Assembly (NCBI GenBank): GCA_028819845.1
Contig: JAPPKS010000021.1
Coordinates: 62,001-126,000, forward strand
Length of the DNA stretch: 64,000 nt
Direction of reading: 5' to 3'
Source of the DNA: Candidatus Poribacteria bacterium
Lineage (GTDB): Bacteria; Poribacteria; WGA-4E; PCPOR2b
The position numbers and the translations under genes are program-made. Within the stretch, counting starts at the first letter, position 1; the number at the start of each line of letters is the position of its first letter. Below are positions 54,436 through 61,764 of the stretch, in pieces. The notes under the pieces are model-generated. The model was not told the origin of the DNA. It made no database searches and saw only the letters and a list, made by a program, of their open reading frames with translations.

Positions 54436-55464
54436 GTGAGACGCAGGACGAGTATTTTTGCGCTTTTATGTTTTTTGGGTACCACGATAAACTTGTTCGG
54501 CGCCGATGAACCGCGAATAGCGTCGCTGATAAAACAGCTTGACGCGGCGGACGCGTCCGTTCGGCGGCGCGCTGCGATTACGTTGGGCGGGATGGGGGCA
54601 CTCGCTCACGCGGCTGTTCCGGCATTAACAGAGATGCTGCAGAATGATAAAGCGGCGTTGAATCGGAGCGCCGCCGCTTTTGCGCTTGGGGGGATAGACA
54701 CGCCCGACGCAAAAAAGGCGTTGAGTGATGTCCTCTCCAGATGGCAGAAGGCGGTCGAGGTCAATCCCACCGATGAATCGGTGCGCTACAATCTGGGAAT
54801 TATCTATCAGCAGATGGGGGAGCTTGACAAAGCTATCCCTGAATTCAAAGCGGCAATCCGTATCAAGGCAGACTTTTCCGCGGCGTATAACAATCTCGGT
54901 AAAGCGTATGGAATACAGGGTGATTTTGAAGCGGCGATTTCCGCGTTCAGAACGGCAGTGCGAATTGACCCGAACAGTCCGGTGCTGCACACCAATCTTG
55001 GAATTGTGTATCAGCAACAGGGCAAATTCGACGGCGCTATTTCCGCATACAAGAAGGCGATCGAGATTAACCCGGACTACGCAGAATCATATACGAATTT
55101 GGGAATCGTGTATCGTAAACAAGGCAGATTCAAGGGAGCGGTTGAGGCGTACAAGACAGCCATCCGCCTCAATCCGAACTACGCGGAGGCGCACAACAAT
55201 CTCGGATATGTTTACGAGGATTTAAACCGATGGGACGAGGCGATTGCCGCGTACATGGAGGCGATTCACATCAACCCGAACTTGGCAGAGACATACGCGA
55301 ATCTTGGGTTTATTTATGAGCGGCAGGGGAACAATGCAGAGGCGATTGCCCATTACAGGTCGTTTATCCGTCTCGCTAGCGATAATGCCGTATTGAAAGA
55401 TTTAATAGCCGAAGCCCAACGCCGGATACAAATCATTGAAGCGAAGTCAAAACTTTTCGATTAG
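54436..55464 (+). CDS. Exported HEAT-TPR repeat protein
   Basis: This 342-residue protein has a signal peptide (SIFALLCFLGTTINLFGA), two HEAT-like helical repeats at ~28-92 (LIKQLDAADASVRRRAAITL and ALTEMLQNDKAALNRSAAAF), and about six TPR units to residue ~310. The latter include YNLGIIYQQMGELDKAIPEF and TNLGIVYRKQGRFKGAVEAY. The central TPRs are almost identical to each other, which suggests recent repeat expansion. The start is GTG 54436. It follows the PD40 array on the same strand after 145 bases and probably binds proteins outside the cytoplasm. Confidence 0.87.
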   Translation: MRRRTSIFALLCFLGTTINLFGADEPRIASLIKQLDAADASVRRRAAITLGGMGALAHAAVPALTEMLQNDKAALNRSAAAFALGGIDTPDAKKALSDVLSRWQKAVEVNPTDESVRYNLGIIYQQMGELDKAIPEFKAAIRIKADFSAAYNNLGKAYGIQGDFEAAISAFRTAVRIDPNSPVLHTNLGIVYQQQGKFDGAISAYKKAIEINPDYAESYTNLGIVYRKQGRFKGAVEAYKTAIRLNPNYAEAHNNLGYVYEDLNRWDEAIAAYMEAIHINPNLAETYANLGFIYERQGNNAEAIAHYRSFIRLASDNAVLKDLIAEAQRRIQIIEAKSKLFD

Positions 55465-55509
55465 TACCTCAGATTACACGGCAGGTGCGCGTCGTTATGA
55501 GGGATTTTT

Positions 55510-56163
55510 ATGGAAGTTAAAATAGAGAAAATGTTTGACTTCCCGGGACGCCAACCAAATGGAATGCAAGCCATGGAAGGAGGGATTTGGTTTCTGGATC
55601 AGGTCTCAAATCAAGCCATGTTGGTCTCCTATGCAGGGGAAGTTTTGAAGACTATCGACACAGATTCCGTGCACGGGAGCGGCATTACCTTGGACGGTAC
55701 GTACCTCTGGCTTGCATCAACGCTAACGCCGACGCGCATAGCAGCCGATGGACCTGCAATTCTAAAAGCCGACCCGGCAAGCGGGAAGACGCTTGCCTCC
55801 TATCCGACACCAGGCGCCCAGGGGTCAGGGGCGCACGGATTAGAATGGCGCGACGGCAAGTTATGGATGGCGGTGCCGCCTTCGGCGGCGGTTTACCAGT
55901 TGGATCCGGATAATAATCTTGCCGTGCTGCATTCTATCCCGGCGCCGGGAGACCGTCCGCACGGTCTTGCGTGGGAGGGAGACGATTTGTGGTGCGTTGA
56001 AACAAATCACCGGGCGTTCTATCGGTTGAGCCTCAAGGACGGATCAATCATTGACAAGATTGAAATACCCGAACCGCATCCGGAGCCGCACGGCATGACC
56101 CGCTGGGATAATTGCTTCTGGTATTGTGATGCGGGTTCGGGGGCGGTTTGTAGGGTGTCTTAA
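55510..56163 (+). CDS. Small beta-propeller protein (SMP-30/Vgb-like)
   Basis: This 217-residue protein has no signal peptide. It shows four to five ~45-residue blades with repeated HG-LxWxDGxLW lines: HGSGITLDGTYLWLAST, GAHGLEWRDGKLWMAVP, RPHGLAWEGDDLWCVE and EPHGMTRWDNCFWYCD. These resemble SMP-30/virginiamycin-B-lyase or quinoprotein-type propellers. The conserved histidines (HG) could coordinate a metal or substrate. The chain is short for a full six-bladed ring. It lies 45 bases after the HEAT-TPR gene. The function is unknown. Confidence 0.78.
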   Translation: MEVKIEKMFDFPGRQPNGMQAMEGGIWFLDQVSNQAMLVSYAGEVLKTIDTDSVHGSGITLDGTYLWLASTLTPTRIAADGPAILKADPASGKTLASYPTPGAQGSGAHGLEWRDGKLWMAVPPSAAVYQLDPDNNLAVLHSIPAPGDRPHGLAWEGDDLWCVETNHRAFYRLSLKDGSIIDKIEIPEPHPEPHGMTRWDNCFWYCDAGSGAVCRVS

Positions 56164-56676
56164 ATTGCGACAAAGTTCTGTGTGGGAGCTAATGCAGGCG
56201 CCGATTGGATATTGTCTGAACTGTGATTCGTGTGATTAAATGATGGGCTATGATTTAGGGATCAACCGACCGAATAGGGCGGGCGATAGTCTTCAGCACT
56301 TGTAGTCTTGACTTGTATCCGGCGTATTTGAAGCGTTCAGTTTGCCGTAGAGTTATGTGTCGCGATTCGGAGATTGCGCCTACCGGGTTGGATTCTAGAT
56401 TGGCGGCGGAACGATTCGCCGCTAGGTGCAACCTATAGGAGCTGGTTGAGCTTTGATTTGTGTGATTAAAGGCTGTCCGTGATTATTTGGCTCAACCCCT
56501 TTATACGCTTCAATCAAGTGTGTAACTCCTACGGCTTTTGGAATTATTTTGCTCTGGATGGACGCTATAATGGCTATTTCTAAGTCCGACAGCAGCATCT
56601 AACGACTTTTGCTAAAATTTTTTAAGCGACGCCCGGTTCAATTCCTCCTACCGACAACCATTCCTTCAAAGGGGTG
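56164..56676. other. Intergenic region upstream of duplicated cassette 1
   Basis: This stretch contains a palindrome at 56362-56384 (GCGAT, TCGGAG, ATTGC, GCCTACC) and two copies of TGTGTGATTAAA (56231 and 56459). At 56468 it meets the left edge of the sequence repeated at 58922 (AAAGGCTGTCC...). I see no gene. Confidence 0.55.
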
Positions 56677-56788
56677 CGACATTTTTTGCTTTTGTCAACT
56701 TTTGTCGCACATCCCCCAAAACCCTTGTGTGGCAAGGCTTAGCGCACTGGTATTCCCAAAATTCCTTGAATTGTGTCAACTTTTGTCG
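56677..56788 (+). promoter_or_regulatory. Three 12-bp dyads upstream of sigma-54 promoter (cassette 1)
   Basis: The sites are CGACATTTTTTG (56677-56688), CAACTTTTGTCG (56696-56707) and CAACTTTTGTCG (56777-56788), fitting CRAC-N4-GTYG or its half-sites. Spacings of 19 and 81 bases equal those in cassette 2. They lie about 155-266 bases before the predicted transcription start, where enhancer-binding proteins usually bind. Confidence 0.6.
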
Positions 56789-56915
56789 CACCCCTTTCCA
56801 AATCTCGTCAGGACGCTGCCACTCCAATTTGAAAAACAATTTAACTGTCCCCATCCCTTGCCACATCAGGGTTTCCGAGGCTAATCTGTTGCCAAATTGT
56901 AGGGAATTATTCGTC

Positions 56916-56932
56916 TTGGCACACAATTTGCT
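56916..56932 (+). promoter_or_regulatory. Sigma-54 promoter of cassette 1
   Basis: TTGGCACACAATTTGCT matches the -24/-12 consensus TTGGCAC-N5-TTGCW, with the GG and GC doublets separated by exactly ten bases (56918-19 and 56930-31). Transcription should start near 56943. The ~100 bases around it (56865-56960) are virtually identical in cassette 2, while the flanks have diverged. Confidence 0.8.
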
Positions 56933-56962
56933 TATAAGATAGCCATTAAGTAACACTTAGAA

Positions 56963-56980
56963 CTGCGGAACGGTCCGCAG
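56963..56980 (+). other. 5' leader hairpin of cassette 1
   Basis: CTGCGGA, loop ACGG, TCCGCAG forms a seven-pair stem about 20 bases into the predicted transcript. The same element is at 59416-59433. Confidence 0.6.
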
Positions 56981-57035
56981 TGATCACATAAATTTCTCTC
57001 AACCAAGAATTGACAGCGTGAGGGGGGTGATAACC

Positions 57036-57833
57036 ATGTTTACGATTAGACAGAAGCTGTTTCTAGGTGGGGCAGTCTTGCTTTCAGTGCTACTGGTTGC
57101 GGGTAGTTACTTCGGTAGCCGTTGGCTCTTTGGTCCCGATGTTGAACCTACACCGGAACACCTATTGACGGCGGAACGTTCCTATGCCACCTCTGTTTCT
57201 CCAGATACGCCATCGGTGTCAGGGACAGATTGGGTATCAGAACTTGAACAATCACTCAGTGATGCCGATGATTCTGAAACTGAAACTGACTCTGCTAAAA
57301 TTGATGAAGATTTGGAGGCTCAGTTGGCGGCGCTTAGCGATGAGGAGTTAACTGCTCTTGCTGAGGCGCTGGAACAGGAGGAAGCGGAATCTAGTAAATA
57401 TCCTGAAGTACCTGATGGGTTTCCCATGACTCCGGTGTGGTTGGAAGATTATTTTCATGAACGTGATTTTTCCGCCCACGTCACGTTATACCGTGCGTTG
57501 ATAGAATTGTGGAATCGGGGTAATCACGATTTCGTGAATGGTACCTTAGATGAAGACACTGGTAGGGTCTACCCAATCTATCCGGACGTGATATACGTTA
57601 AGTGGGATAGTTATACCCGTGAAGGTCCTGATGGAGAGTCTATTGAGGTGCCTTATATCAGCGCTAGGCTTGGGGCTTCCAGCACAGTTGATCCTCTATT
57701 GAATAGCGATGAGGACCTTTTTACAGAGGAAGAAATACTGTCGGGGGCTTATAAGACAAAGTTTCCCGGTATAAAATTAGTTGAGTACGATAATGCAGGG
57801 TATGACCTGACTACCCTTCTTGGCGACTATTAA
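57036..57833 (+). CDS. Membrane-anchored acidic protein, cassette 1 gene A
   Basis: This is a 265-residue protein that I do not recognise. One membrane segment near the N-terminus (LFLGGAVLLSVLLVAGSYFG, ~8-27) should anchor it with the rest outside the cytoplasm. Residues ~65-120 are an acidic, Ser-rich helical stretch (SELEQSLSDADDSETETDS, then EDLEAQLAALSDEELTALAE). The C-terminal ~145 residues are the conserved domain (PVWLEDYF, YRALIELWN, HDFVNG, YVKWDSYTREGPDG, EDLFTEEEILSGAY). Its paralogue is at 59489. The ATG at 57036 follows GAGGGGGGTGATAACC; a start at 57018 overlaps that site. Gene B begins 12 bases after its stop. The sigma-54 promoter upstream implies activated expression. Confidence 0.85.
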   Translation: MFTIRQKLFLGGAVLLSVLLVAGSYFGSRWLFGPDVEPTPEHLLTAERSYATSVSPDTPSVSGTDWVSELEQSLSDADDSETETDSAKIDEDLEAQLAALSDEELTALAEALEQEEAESSKYPEVPDGFPMTPVWLEDYFHERDFSAHVTLYRALIELWNRGNHDFVNGTLDEDTGRVYPIYPDVIYVKWDSYTREGPDGESIEVPYISARLGASSTVDPLLNSDEDLFTEEEILSGAYKTKFPGIKLVEYDNAGYDLTTLLGDY

Positions 57834-57845
57834 AAGGAGAATATC

Positions 57846-58202
57846 ATGAAATCGAAAAGATTGGTTATGTTGAGTAGTCTCTTGGTCCTCACGACCTTTA
57901 TTATTTGTGTCAGTGTATATGCGTATAACGCGTACTGTAGCAAGTCGGTAAGCAATAACAAGCTTGAAATTAAGTCATCAATGAATAATACAGGTCTTGA
58001 TAACGGATACTATTCTGTACATGCTCGGGTTGGCCCTCCGCCTGGCACAACCCTAAAGAATCCGTATGGAAATCAGGATATAAGTTTATCTTTGAAGGCT
58101 TCAGGTAGCATTTCCCAGTACGGTTATGGAAGTGCTTATGTGGATGGTATAAATGTGGTTAACACCTTTTGTTCGAAATTTGATAGTGTGACCCATCCAT
58201 GA
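57846..58202 (+). CDS. Small secreted protein, cassette 1 gene B
   Basis: This is a 118-residue protein that I do not recognise. The signal peptide (LVMLSSLLVLTTFIICVSVYA) is followed by YNAYCSK, which is identical in the paralogue at 60311. The mature ~90 residues are rich in Ser, Gly, Tyr and Asn and have few charged groups, and two cysteines (YCSK and FCSK) could form a disulphide. It ends in SVTHP; the paralogue ends in SESHP. An AAGGAGA ribosome site precedes the ATG. No pilin (type IV) or lipobox motif is present. It is probably co-expressed with gene A. Confidence 0.82.
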   Translation: MKSKRLVMLSSLLVLTTFIICVSVYAYNAYCSKSVSNNKLEIKSSMNNTGLDNGYYSVHARVGPPPGTTLKNPYGNQDISLSLKASGSISQYGYGSAYVDGINVVNTFCSKFDSVTHP

Positions 58203-58921
58203 AGCTGTCTTTAGACGATTGACATGTTCCAGCAGCTATACCTCGTCCACGGATGTCCTCGTGGGCGGGGTTTCTAATCTAAATACCCCTCGCTTGTTTC
58301 TTGTTTCGAGACCACTAGCAAGACTACCGAACCCACGCAAAGCGAATGTTCACGGATTCACCGCCTATTTCAAATAACCACATTCTATGCTCCGCGCACA
58401 GCCAACACACCCAATAGCTTGTGCTGACTATCAAAAAACGCAACAAACGCCGTAGAAGCAGTGACAAGTACTAGTATTAAAGCGTTTCGCGTTTCAGGTC
58501 TATAAATAAATTGCATCTAGCTCTCGGAAATGCCTGGTGCACTCAACAATACCCATCCAACCGCCTGAACCAATCAAAATATTCCTTCATCTGTCGCCGC
58601 TTCTCTCATTTCCCATATCTCAACCGAGCTACGGCGCCGTGTTCTGCGAGTTCCCCCTTGGCGTAATGCACCGTCATCTTTGAATCCTGCGACCTGCCGG
58701 CAGTTTGCACCTCTACAACCTCCTTCATCCTTGGTAAGTAGGGGGATGAGAGTTGACATGCTTTGGACGGGGGAGCCGGTTGTGTTAGCGCATATATTGT
58801 GCGAGGTGGTCGCGTGAATGTCGGAGCCCGTCGGCTTAGCGCTGAGAGCCTTTCTGAGAATTGAGCATTACGGTTATCACACCGGCACCAGTTGATTTGA
58901 AGCAAAACTCTCAATTGTCAG
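58203..58921. other. Region between cassette copies with gene remnant
   Basis: No intact gene is visible. Parts of 58540-58780 resemble 61290-61760 beyond cassette 2. A fragment of the isomerase gene (58785-58838) and an inverted-repeat junction (58847-58928) lie at the right-hand end. Confidence 0.6.
58785..58838 (-). pseudogene. 3' fragment of the sugar isomerase gene
   Basis: Read on the minus strand, 17 codons plus stop give ADGLRHSRDHLAQYMR, matching the C-terminus ADGLRRSRDHLAQFMR of the gene at 61765. An in-frame stop adjoins it on the 5' side. The fragment marks how far the cassette duplication reached. Confidence 0.75.
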
Positions 58922-58928
58922 AAAGGCT
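58847..58928. repeat. Imperfect inverted repeat at duplication junction
   Basis: Arms of 19 bases, AGCCTTTCTGAGAATTGAG (58847-58865) and CTCAATTGTCAGAAAGGCT (58910-58928), pair with one mismatch around a 44-base middle. The right arm overlaps the first bases of the second cassette unit. Confidence 0.6.
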
Positions 58929-59130
58929 GTCCGTGATTATTTGGCTCAACCCCTTTATACGCTTCGATCAAGTGTGTAACTCCTACGGCTTTTGGAATTA
59001 TCTTACTCTGGATGGACGCTATAATGGCTATTTCTAAGGCCGACAGCAGCCTCTGACGACTTTTACTAAAAGTTTTTGAACGACACCCGGTTGAATTCCT
59101 CCTGCCGACAACCATTCCTTCAAAGGGATG

Positions 59131-59242
59131 CAACATTTGTTGCTTTTGTCCACTATTGTTGCACCTCCCCCAAAACCCTTGCCTGACAGGGCTTCGCGCA
59201 CGATTTTACTCCAATTTTCCCGAATTGTGTCAACAAATGTTG
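59131..59242 (+). promoter_or_regulatory. Three 12-bp dyads upstream of sigma-54 promoter (cassette 2)
   Basis: The sites are CAACATTTGTTG (59131-59142, a perfect palindrome extended to GCAACATTTGTTGC), CCACTATTGTTG (59150-59161) and CAACAAATGTTG (59231-59242, also perfect). The spacing of 19 and 81 bases is that of cassette 1. The GTCG half-sites of cassette 1 are GTTG here in every copy. Confidence 0.62.
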
Positions 59243-59368
59243 CTCCCCTTTGCCTACGCCTCCAGACTGCTGCCACTCTCGACCGAAAAAAATTTATCTG
59301 CCCGTATCCCTTAGCACATCAGGGTTTCCGAGGCTAATCTGTTGCCAAATTGTAGGGAATTATTCGTC

Positions 59369-59385
59369 TTGGCACACAATTTGCT
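59369..59385 (+). promoter_or_regulatory. Sigma-54 promoter of cassette 2
   Basis: TTGGCACACAATTTGCT is identical to the cassette 1 promoter, with GG at 59371-72 and GC at 59383-84. The start site is predicted near 59396. Confidence 0.8.
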
Positions 59386-59415
59386 TATAAGATAGCCATT
59401 AAGTAACACTTTGAA

Positions 59416-59433
59416 CTGCGGAACGGTCCGCAG
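59416..59433 (+). other. 5' leader hairpin of cassette 2
   Basis: CTGCGGA, ACGG, TCCGCAG is identical to the leader hairpin of cassette 1. Confidence 0.6.
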
Positions 59434-59488
59434 TGATCACATAAATCCCTCTCGACCAAGAAGTGACAGCGGTAGAAAGGTGATAACC

Positions 59489-60289
59489 ATGTTTACGAGT
59501 AAACAGAAAATTTTGGTGGGCGTCGCAGTTTTGGTCGCCGTGTTACTGGTTGCGGGCAGCTATTTCGGAAGCCGCTGGCTCTTTGGTCCCGATATTAAAC
59601 CTACACCAGAACACCTATTGACGGCGGAACCTTCATATTTCACCTCAGTTTCCCGCGGTACACCATCGGTTTCAGGAGCAGATTGGGTATCAGAACTTGA
59701 ACAATCATTCAGCGATACCGATTCGGCAACTGAATCTGACTCAACTCAAATTGATGAAGACTTGGAGGCTCAACTGGCGGCGCTCAGCGATGAGGAATTC
59801 ACCGCCCTTGCCGAGGCGCTCGAACAGGAGGAAACCAAATCCAGTAAATACCCGCCAGTGCCTGATGGGTTTCCTTCAGACCTCAAGCCAGTTTGGCTTG
59901 AAGACTATTTTGACGAGGACGATTTTTCCAACCACGTGACAATGTACCGCGTCTTGATAGAACTCTGGAATCAGGGAGACCACGATTTTGTAAATGGTAG
60001 TATCGATACCGACACCGGCAAGGTGTACCCGCTCTATCACGACGTCGTATATGTTACGTGGGACAGCTATTTTCGTGAAGGTCCCAACGGAGAACCTATC
60101 GAAGTCAAATATCTCAGCAGCAACCTCGGTACTCACGACACAGTCGGCTCCTTCAACGATGCAGGCGAAGATCTTTTTACCGAGGAAGAGATAATGTCAG
60201 GTGCTTATTTAACCAAGTATCCAGGTCTAAAATTAGTTGATTATAACAGTGCAGGGTATCACCCTGCAAATGTCCTCAATGACTATTGA
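59489..60289 (+). CDS. Membrane-anchored acidic protein, cassette 2 gene A
   Basis: This 266-residue paralogue of the protein at 57036 has the same layout: membrane segment ~8-27 (ILVGVAVLVAVLLVAGSYFG), acidic helical stretch (SDTDSATESDSTQIDEDLEA) and conserved C-terminal domain (PVWLEDYFDEDDFS, LIELWNQGDHDFVNG, EDLFTEEEIMSGAY). Differences concentrate in the middle of the C-terminal domain. The ATG at 59489 follows GAAAGGTGATAACC. Gene B starts 21 bases after its stop. The function is unknown; the surface or periplasm is the likely site. Confidence 0.85.
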   Translation: MFTSKQKILVGVAVLVAVLLVAGSYFGSRWLFGPDIKPTPEHLLTAEPSYFTSVSRGTPSVSGADWVSELEQSFSDTDSATESDSTQIDEDLEAQLAALSDEEFTALAEALEQEETKSSKYPPVPDGFPSDLKPVWLEDYFDEDDFSNHVTMYRVLIELWNQGDHDFVNGSIDTDTGKVYPLYHDVVYVTWDSYFREGPNGEPIEVKYLSSNLGTHDTVGSFNDAGEDLFTEEEIMSGAYLTKYPGLKLVDYNSAGYHPANVLNDY

Positions 60290-60310
60290 TGACTACTAAA
60301 GGAGATTATC

Positions 60311-60658
60311 ATGTTTAAAAAATTGGTTATGTTCAGCAGCATCGTATTGTTAGCATCTCTCGTTATTTGCTTCGCTGCATATGCCTATAACGCCTATTGC
60401 AGCAAGACCATCAAACAAAGCTCGCTTACCATGCGTGGCGCAATGAATAATCACAATCTCACTAACGGCATGTATGTTATATATGCTAAAGTTACTAATC
60501 CTATCACACAAGCCAATAACTTTGGCAACCAACAATACTCTCGATCTGTGGCTTCAACGGGCAGTATTTCCAATGGAGGTTACTCAAATGCTTTTGTTTA
60601 CGGCTATGATGCAAGCGGCCAATATCAATCTGCTAGTGATTCCGAGAGCCATCCATAA
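60311..60658 (+). CDS. Small secreted protein, cassette 2 gene B
   Basis: This 115-residue paralogue of the protein at 57846 has a signal peptide (VMFSSIVLLASLVICFAAYA) and the shared YNAYCSK after it. MNNHNLTNGMYVIYAKV parallels MNNTGLDNGYYSVHARV. The second half has diverged strongly, with only the GSIS/GY pattern and the final SHP retained. It has one mature cysteine instead of two, so an internal disulphide is not possible. A strong pre-peptide with a variable mature part is compatible with a secreted binding or signalling protein, but this is speculation. Confidence 0.82.
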   Translation: MFKKLVMFSSIVLLASLVICFAAYAYNAYCSKTIKQSSLTMRGAMNNHNLTNGMYVIYAKVTNPITQANNFGNQQYSRSVASTGSISNGGYSNAFVYGYDASGQYQSASDSESHP

Positions 60659-60757
60659 CCGATAACCATCGGTTCTAACGCGGTGAAGGGTAGGGACCTT
60701 CTACCCTTCACTCTTTCATATCTGGCTTCACCAAACTGTAAACTGGAGATTCTTTCC

Positions 60758-61255
60758 ATGAAATACACGCATAAACTCGCATACATGACTCTTGGCGGTT
60801 TCCTAATGCTAATCGGCATGATAACGGCGACTATGTTCTTGCCTAATCTCGTTGCCCAACAGTCTGATTCCCAAACGGCAAGCACTGAAGGGGACCATCA
60901 GCATATTACGACGTTTAAGACAATCGTGTGTAACAAGATAATCGTTGTTGACAGAACAGGCAGGCCTGCAGTTTTCTTAGACGCCAACAATGGGGGCAAC
61001 GCTAGTCTTTGGGGCAAAAAAGGAATACCCACCATAACTTTGTCCAGCATCAATAACGCCGGCAGGCTCCACATCTACGATAAAACCGGGCAGCCCGTTA
61101 TCGACTTACACACAACCGATACCGGCGGAACTGTTACCGCAACCGCAAACACCGGGAAAGCCGTTGCCATCTTGGGCATTGGTGACAACAACAAGGGATT
61201 TATTAAAACAAATGGTTATGATGCAATCGAAAACTCAAATATTATCCGAGACTAA
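60758..61255 (+). CDS. Exported beta-repeat protein related to the gene at 26208
   Basis: This 165-residue protein has an N-terminal membrane segment (MTLGGFLMLIGMITATMFL) followed by KIIVVDRTGRPAVFLDANNGG and repeats such as GGNASLWGKKG, AGRLHIYDKTG and GGTVTATANTG. The pattern is that of the protein at 26208. The ATG at 60758 is preceded by GGAG; the longer frame from 60683 has no support. It follows cassette 2 by 99 bases on the same strand and has no counterpart after cassette 1. The function is unknown. Confidence 0.75.
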   Translation: MKYTHKLAYMTLGGFLMLIGMITATMFLPNLVAQQSDSQTASTEGDHQHITTFKTIVCNKIIVVDRTGRPAVFLDANNGGNASLWGKKGIPTITLSSINNAGRLHIYDKTGQPVIDLHTTDTGGTVTATANTGKAVAILGIGDNNKGFIKTNGYDAIENSNIIRD

Positions 61256-61764
61256 ACTGCATCACGAAATACCTGATACACTCACCAATATCCATTCAAC
61301 CGTCTGAAGCAATTAAAATGTTCATTCACCTTGCCTTCTCTCATCAATCAGATTGAATTAATTGACCCGCCTCTCCCTTAATAAATCAAAAGAAGCGAAA
61401 GTATCGCTAAACATGCTGTGATTTTACGCTAGTTGAAATGCGGGATTGGCAGGATGATGCGATTGGCAAGCAGCAGTGGACACTAGCACTGCTACTTCAC
61501 TTCCCATACCGCAACCTAGCTACGGCGCCGCGTTCTGCGAGTTCCGCTTTGGTGTGGTGTGCCGGCATCTTCGATCCTACCACCGTGCCGGCGGTTTGCA
61601 ACTCTACAACCTCCTTCCTCCCTGGTAAGGAGGGGGATGAATGCTGCCCGCTTCTTAGCCAAGGAAGGGGATGAGTGCCGCCCCCCTTAGTAAGGAAAGG
61701 GATGAGCGCATTGTCGGGAATCGGAATTCCCTCCTACATGCTTTGGAGGCGGGGTACGGTTGTG
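61256..61764. other. Intergenic region beyond cassette 2
   Basis: Parts of this 509-base gap repeat 58540-58780 (for example the GCTACGGCGCCG and CTCTACAACCTCCTTC blocks). A palindrome with TCCTACA tail is at 61716-61738. The short plus-strand frame at 61438 looks spurious. Confidence 0.6.
61716..61738 (+). repeat. Palindromic repeat with TCCTAC tail
   Basis: The order is GGGAAT, loop CGGA, ATTCCC and tail TCCTACA. It lies about 27 bases beyond the isomerase stop and may terminate its transcript. Confidence 0.7.

Larger units (their letters stand above)
58922..59488 (+). repeat. Repeated upstream region of cassette 2
   Basis: This ~570-base stretch repeats 56468-57035. Long blocks are almost identical (58922-59040 and 59310-59450), and the middle (59060-59310) has diverged except for the three dyads. 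No gene is supported in it. Confidence 0.75.

Noticed and set aside
56675-56720. Minus-strand sigma-70 promoter (TTGACA within the dyads)
   Set aside because: A -35-like TTGACA is present but no -10 element follows at 16-18 bases.
58606-58914. Minus-strand open frame of ~100 codons between the cassettes
   Set aside because: It overlaps the isomerase fragment in another frame and the junction repeat, has no ribosome site and no family features.
57846-60658. Small secreted proteins as type IV pilins or lipoproteins
   Set aside because: No prepilin G-F-x4-E site or lipobox is present; the hydrophobic stretch is an ordinary signal peptide.
57846-60658. Gene B products as RiPP precursors for the radical SAM/SPASM gene
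   Set aside because: They carry Sec-type signal peptides and lie 3-6 kb away on the other strand; nothing links them to that enzyme.
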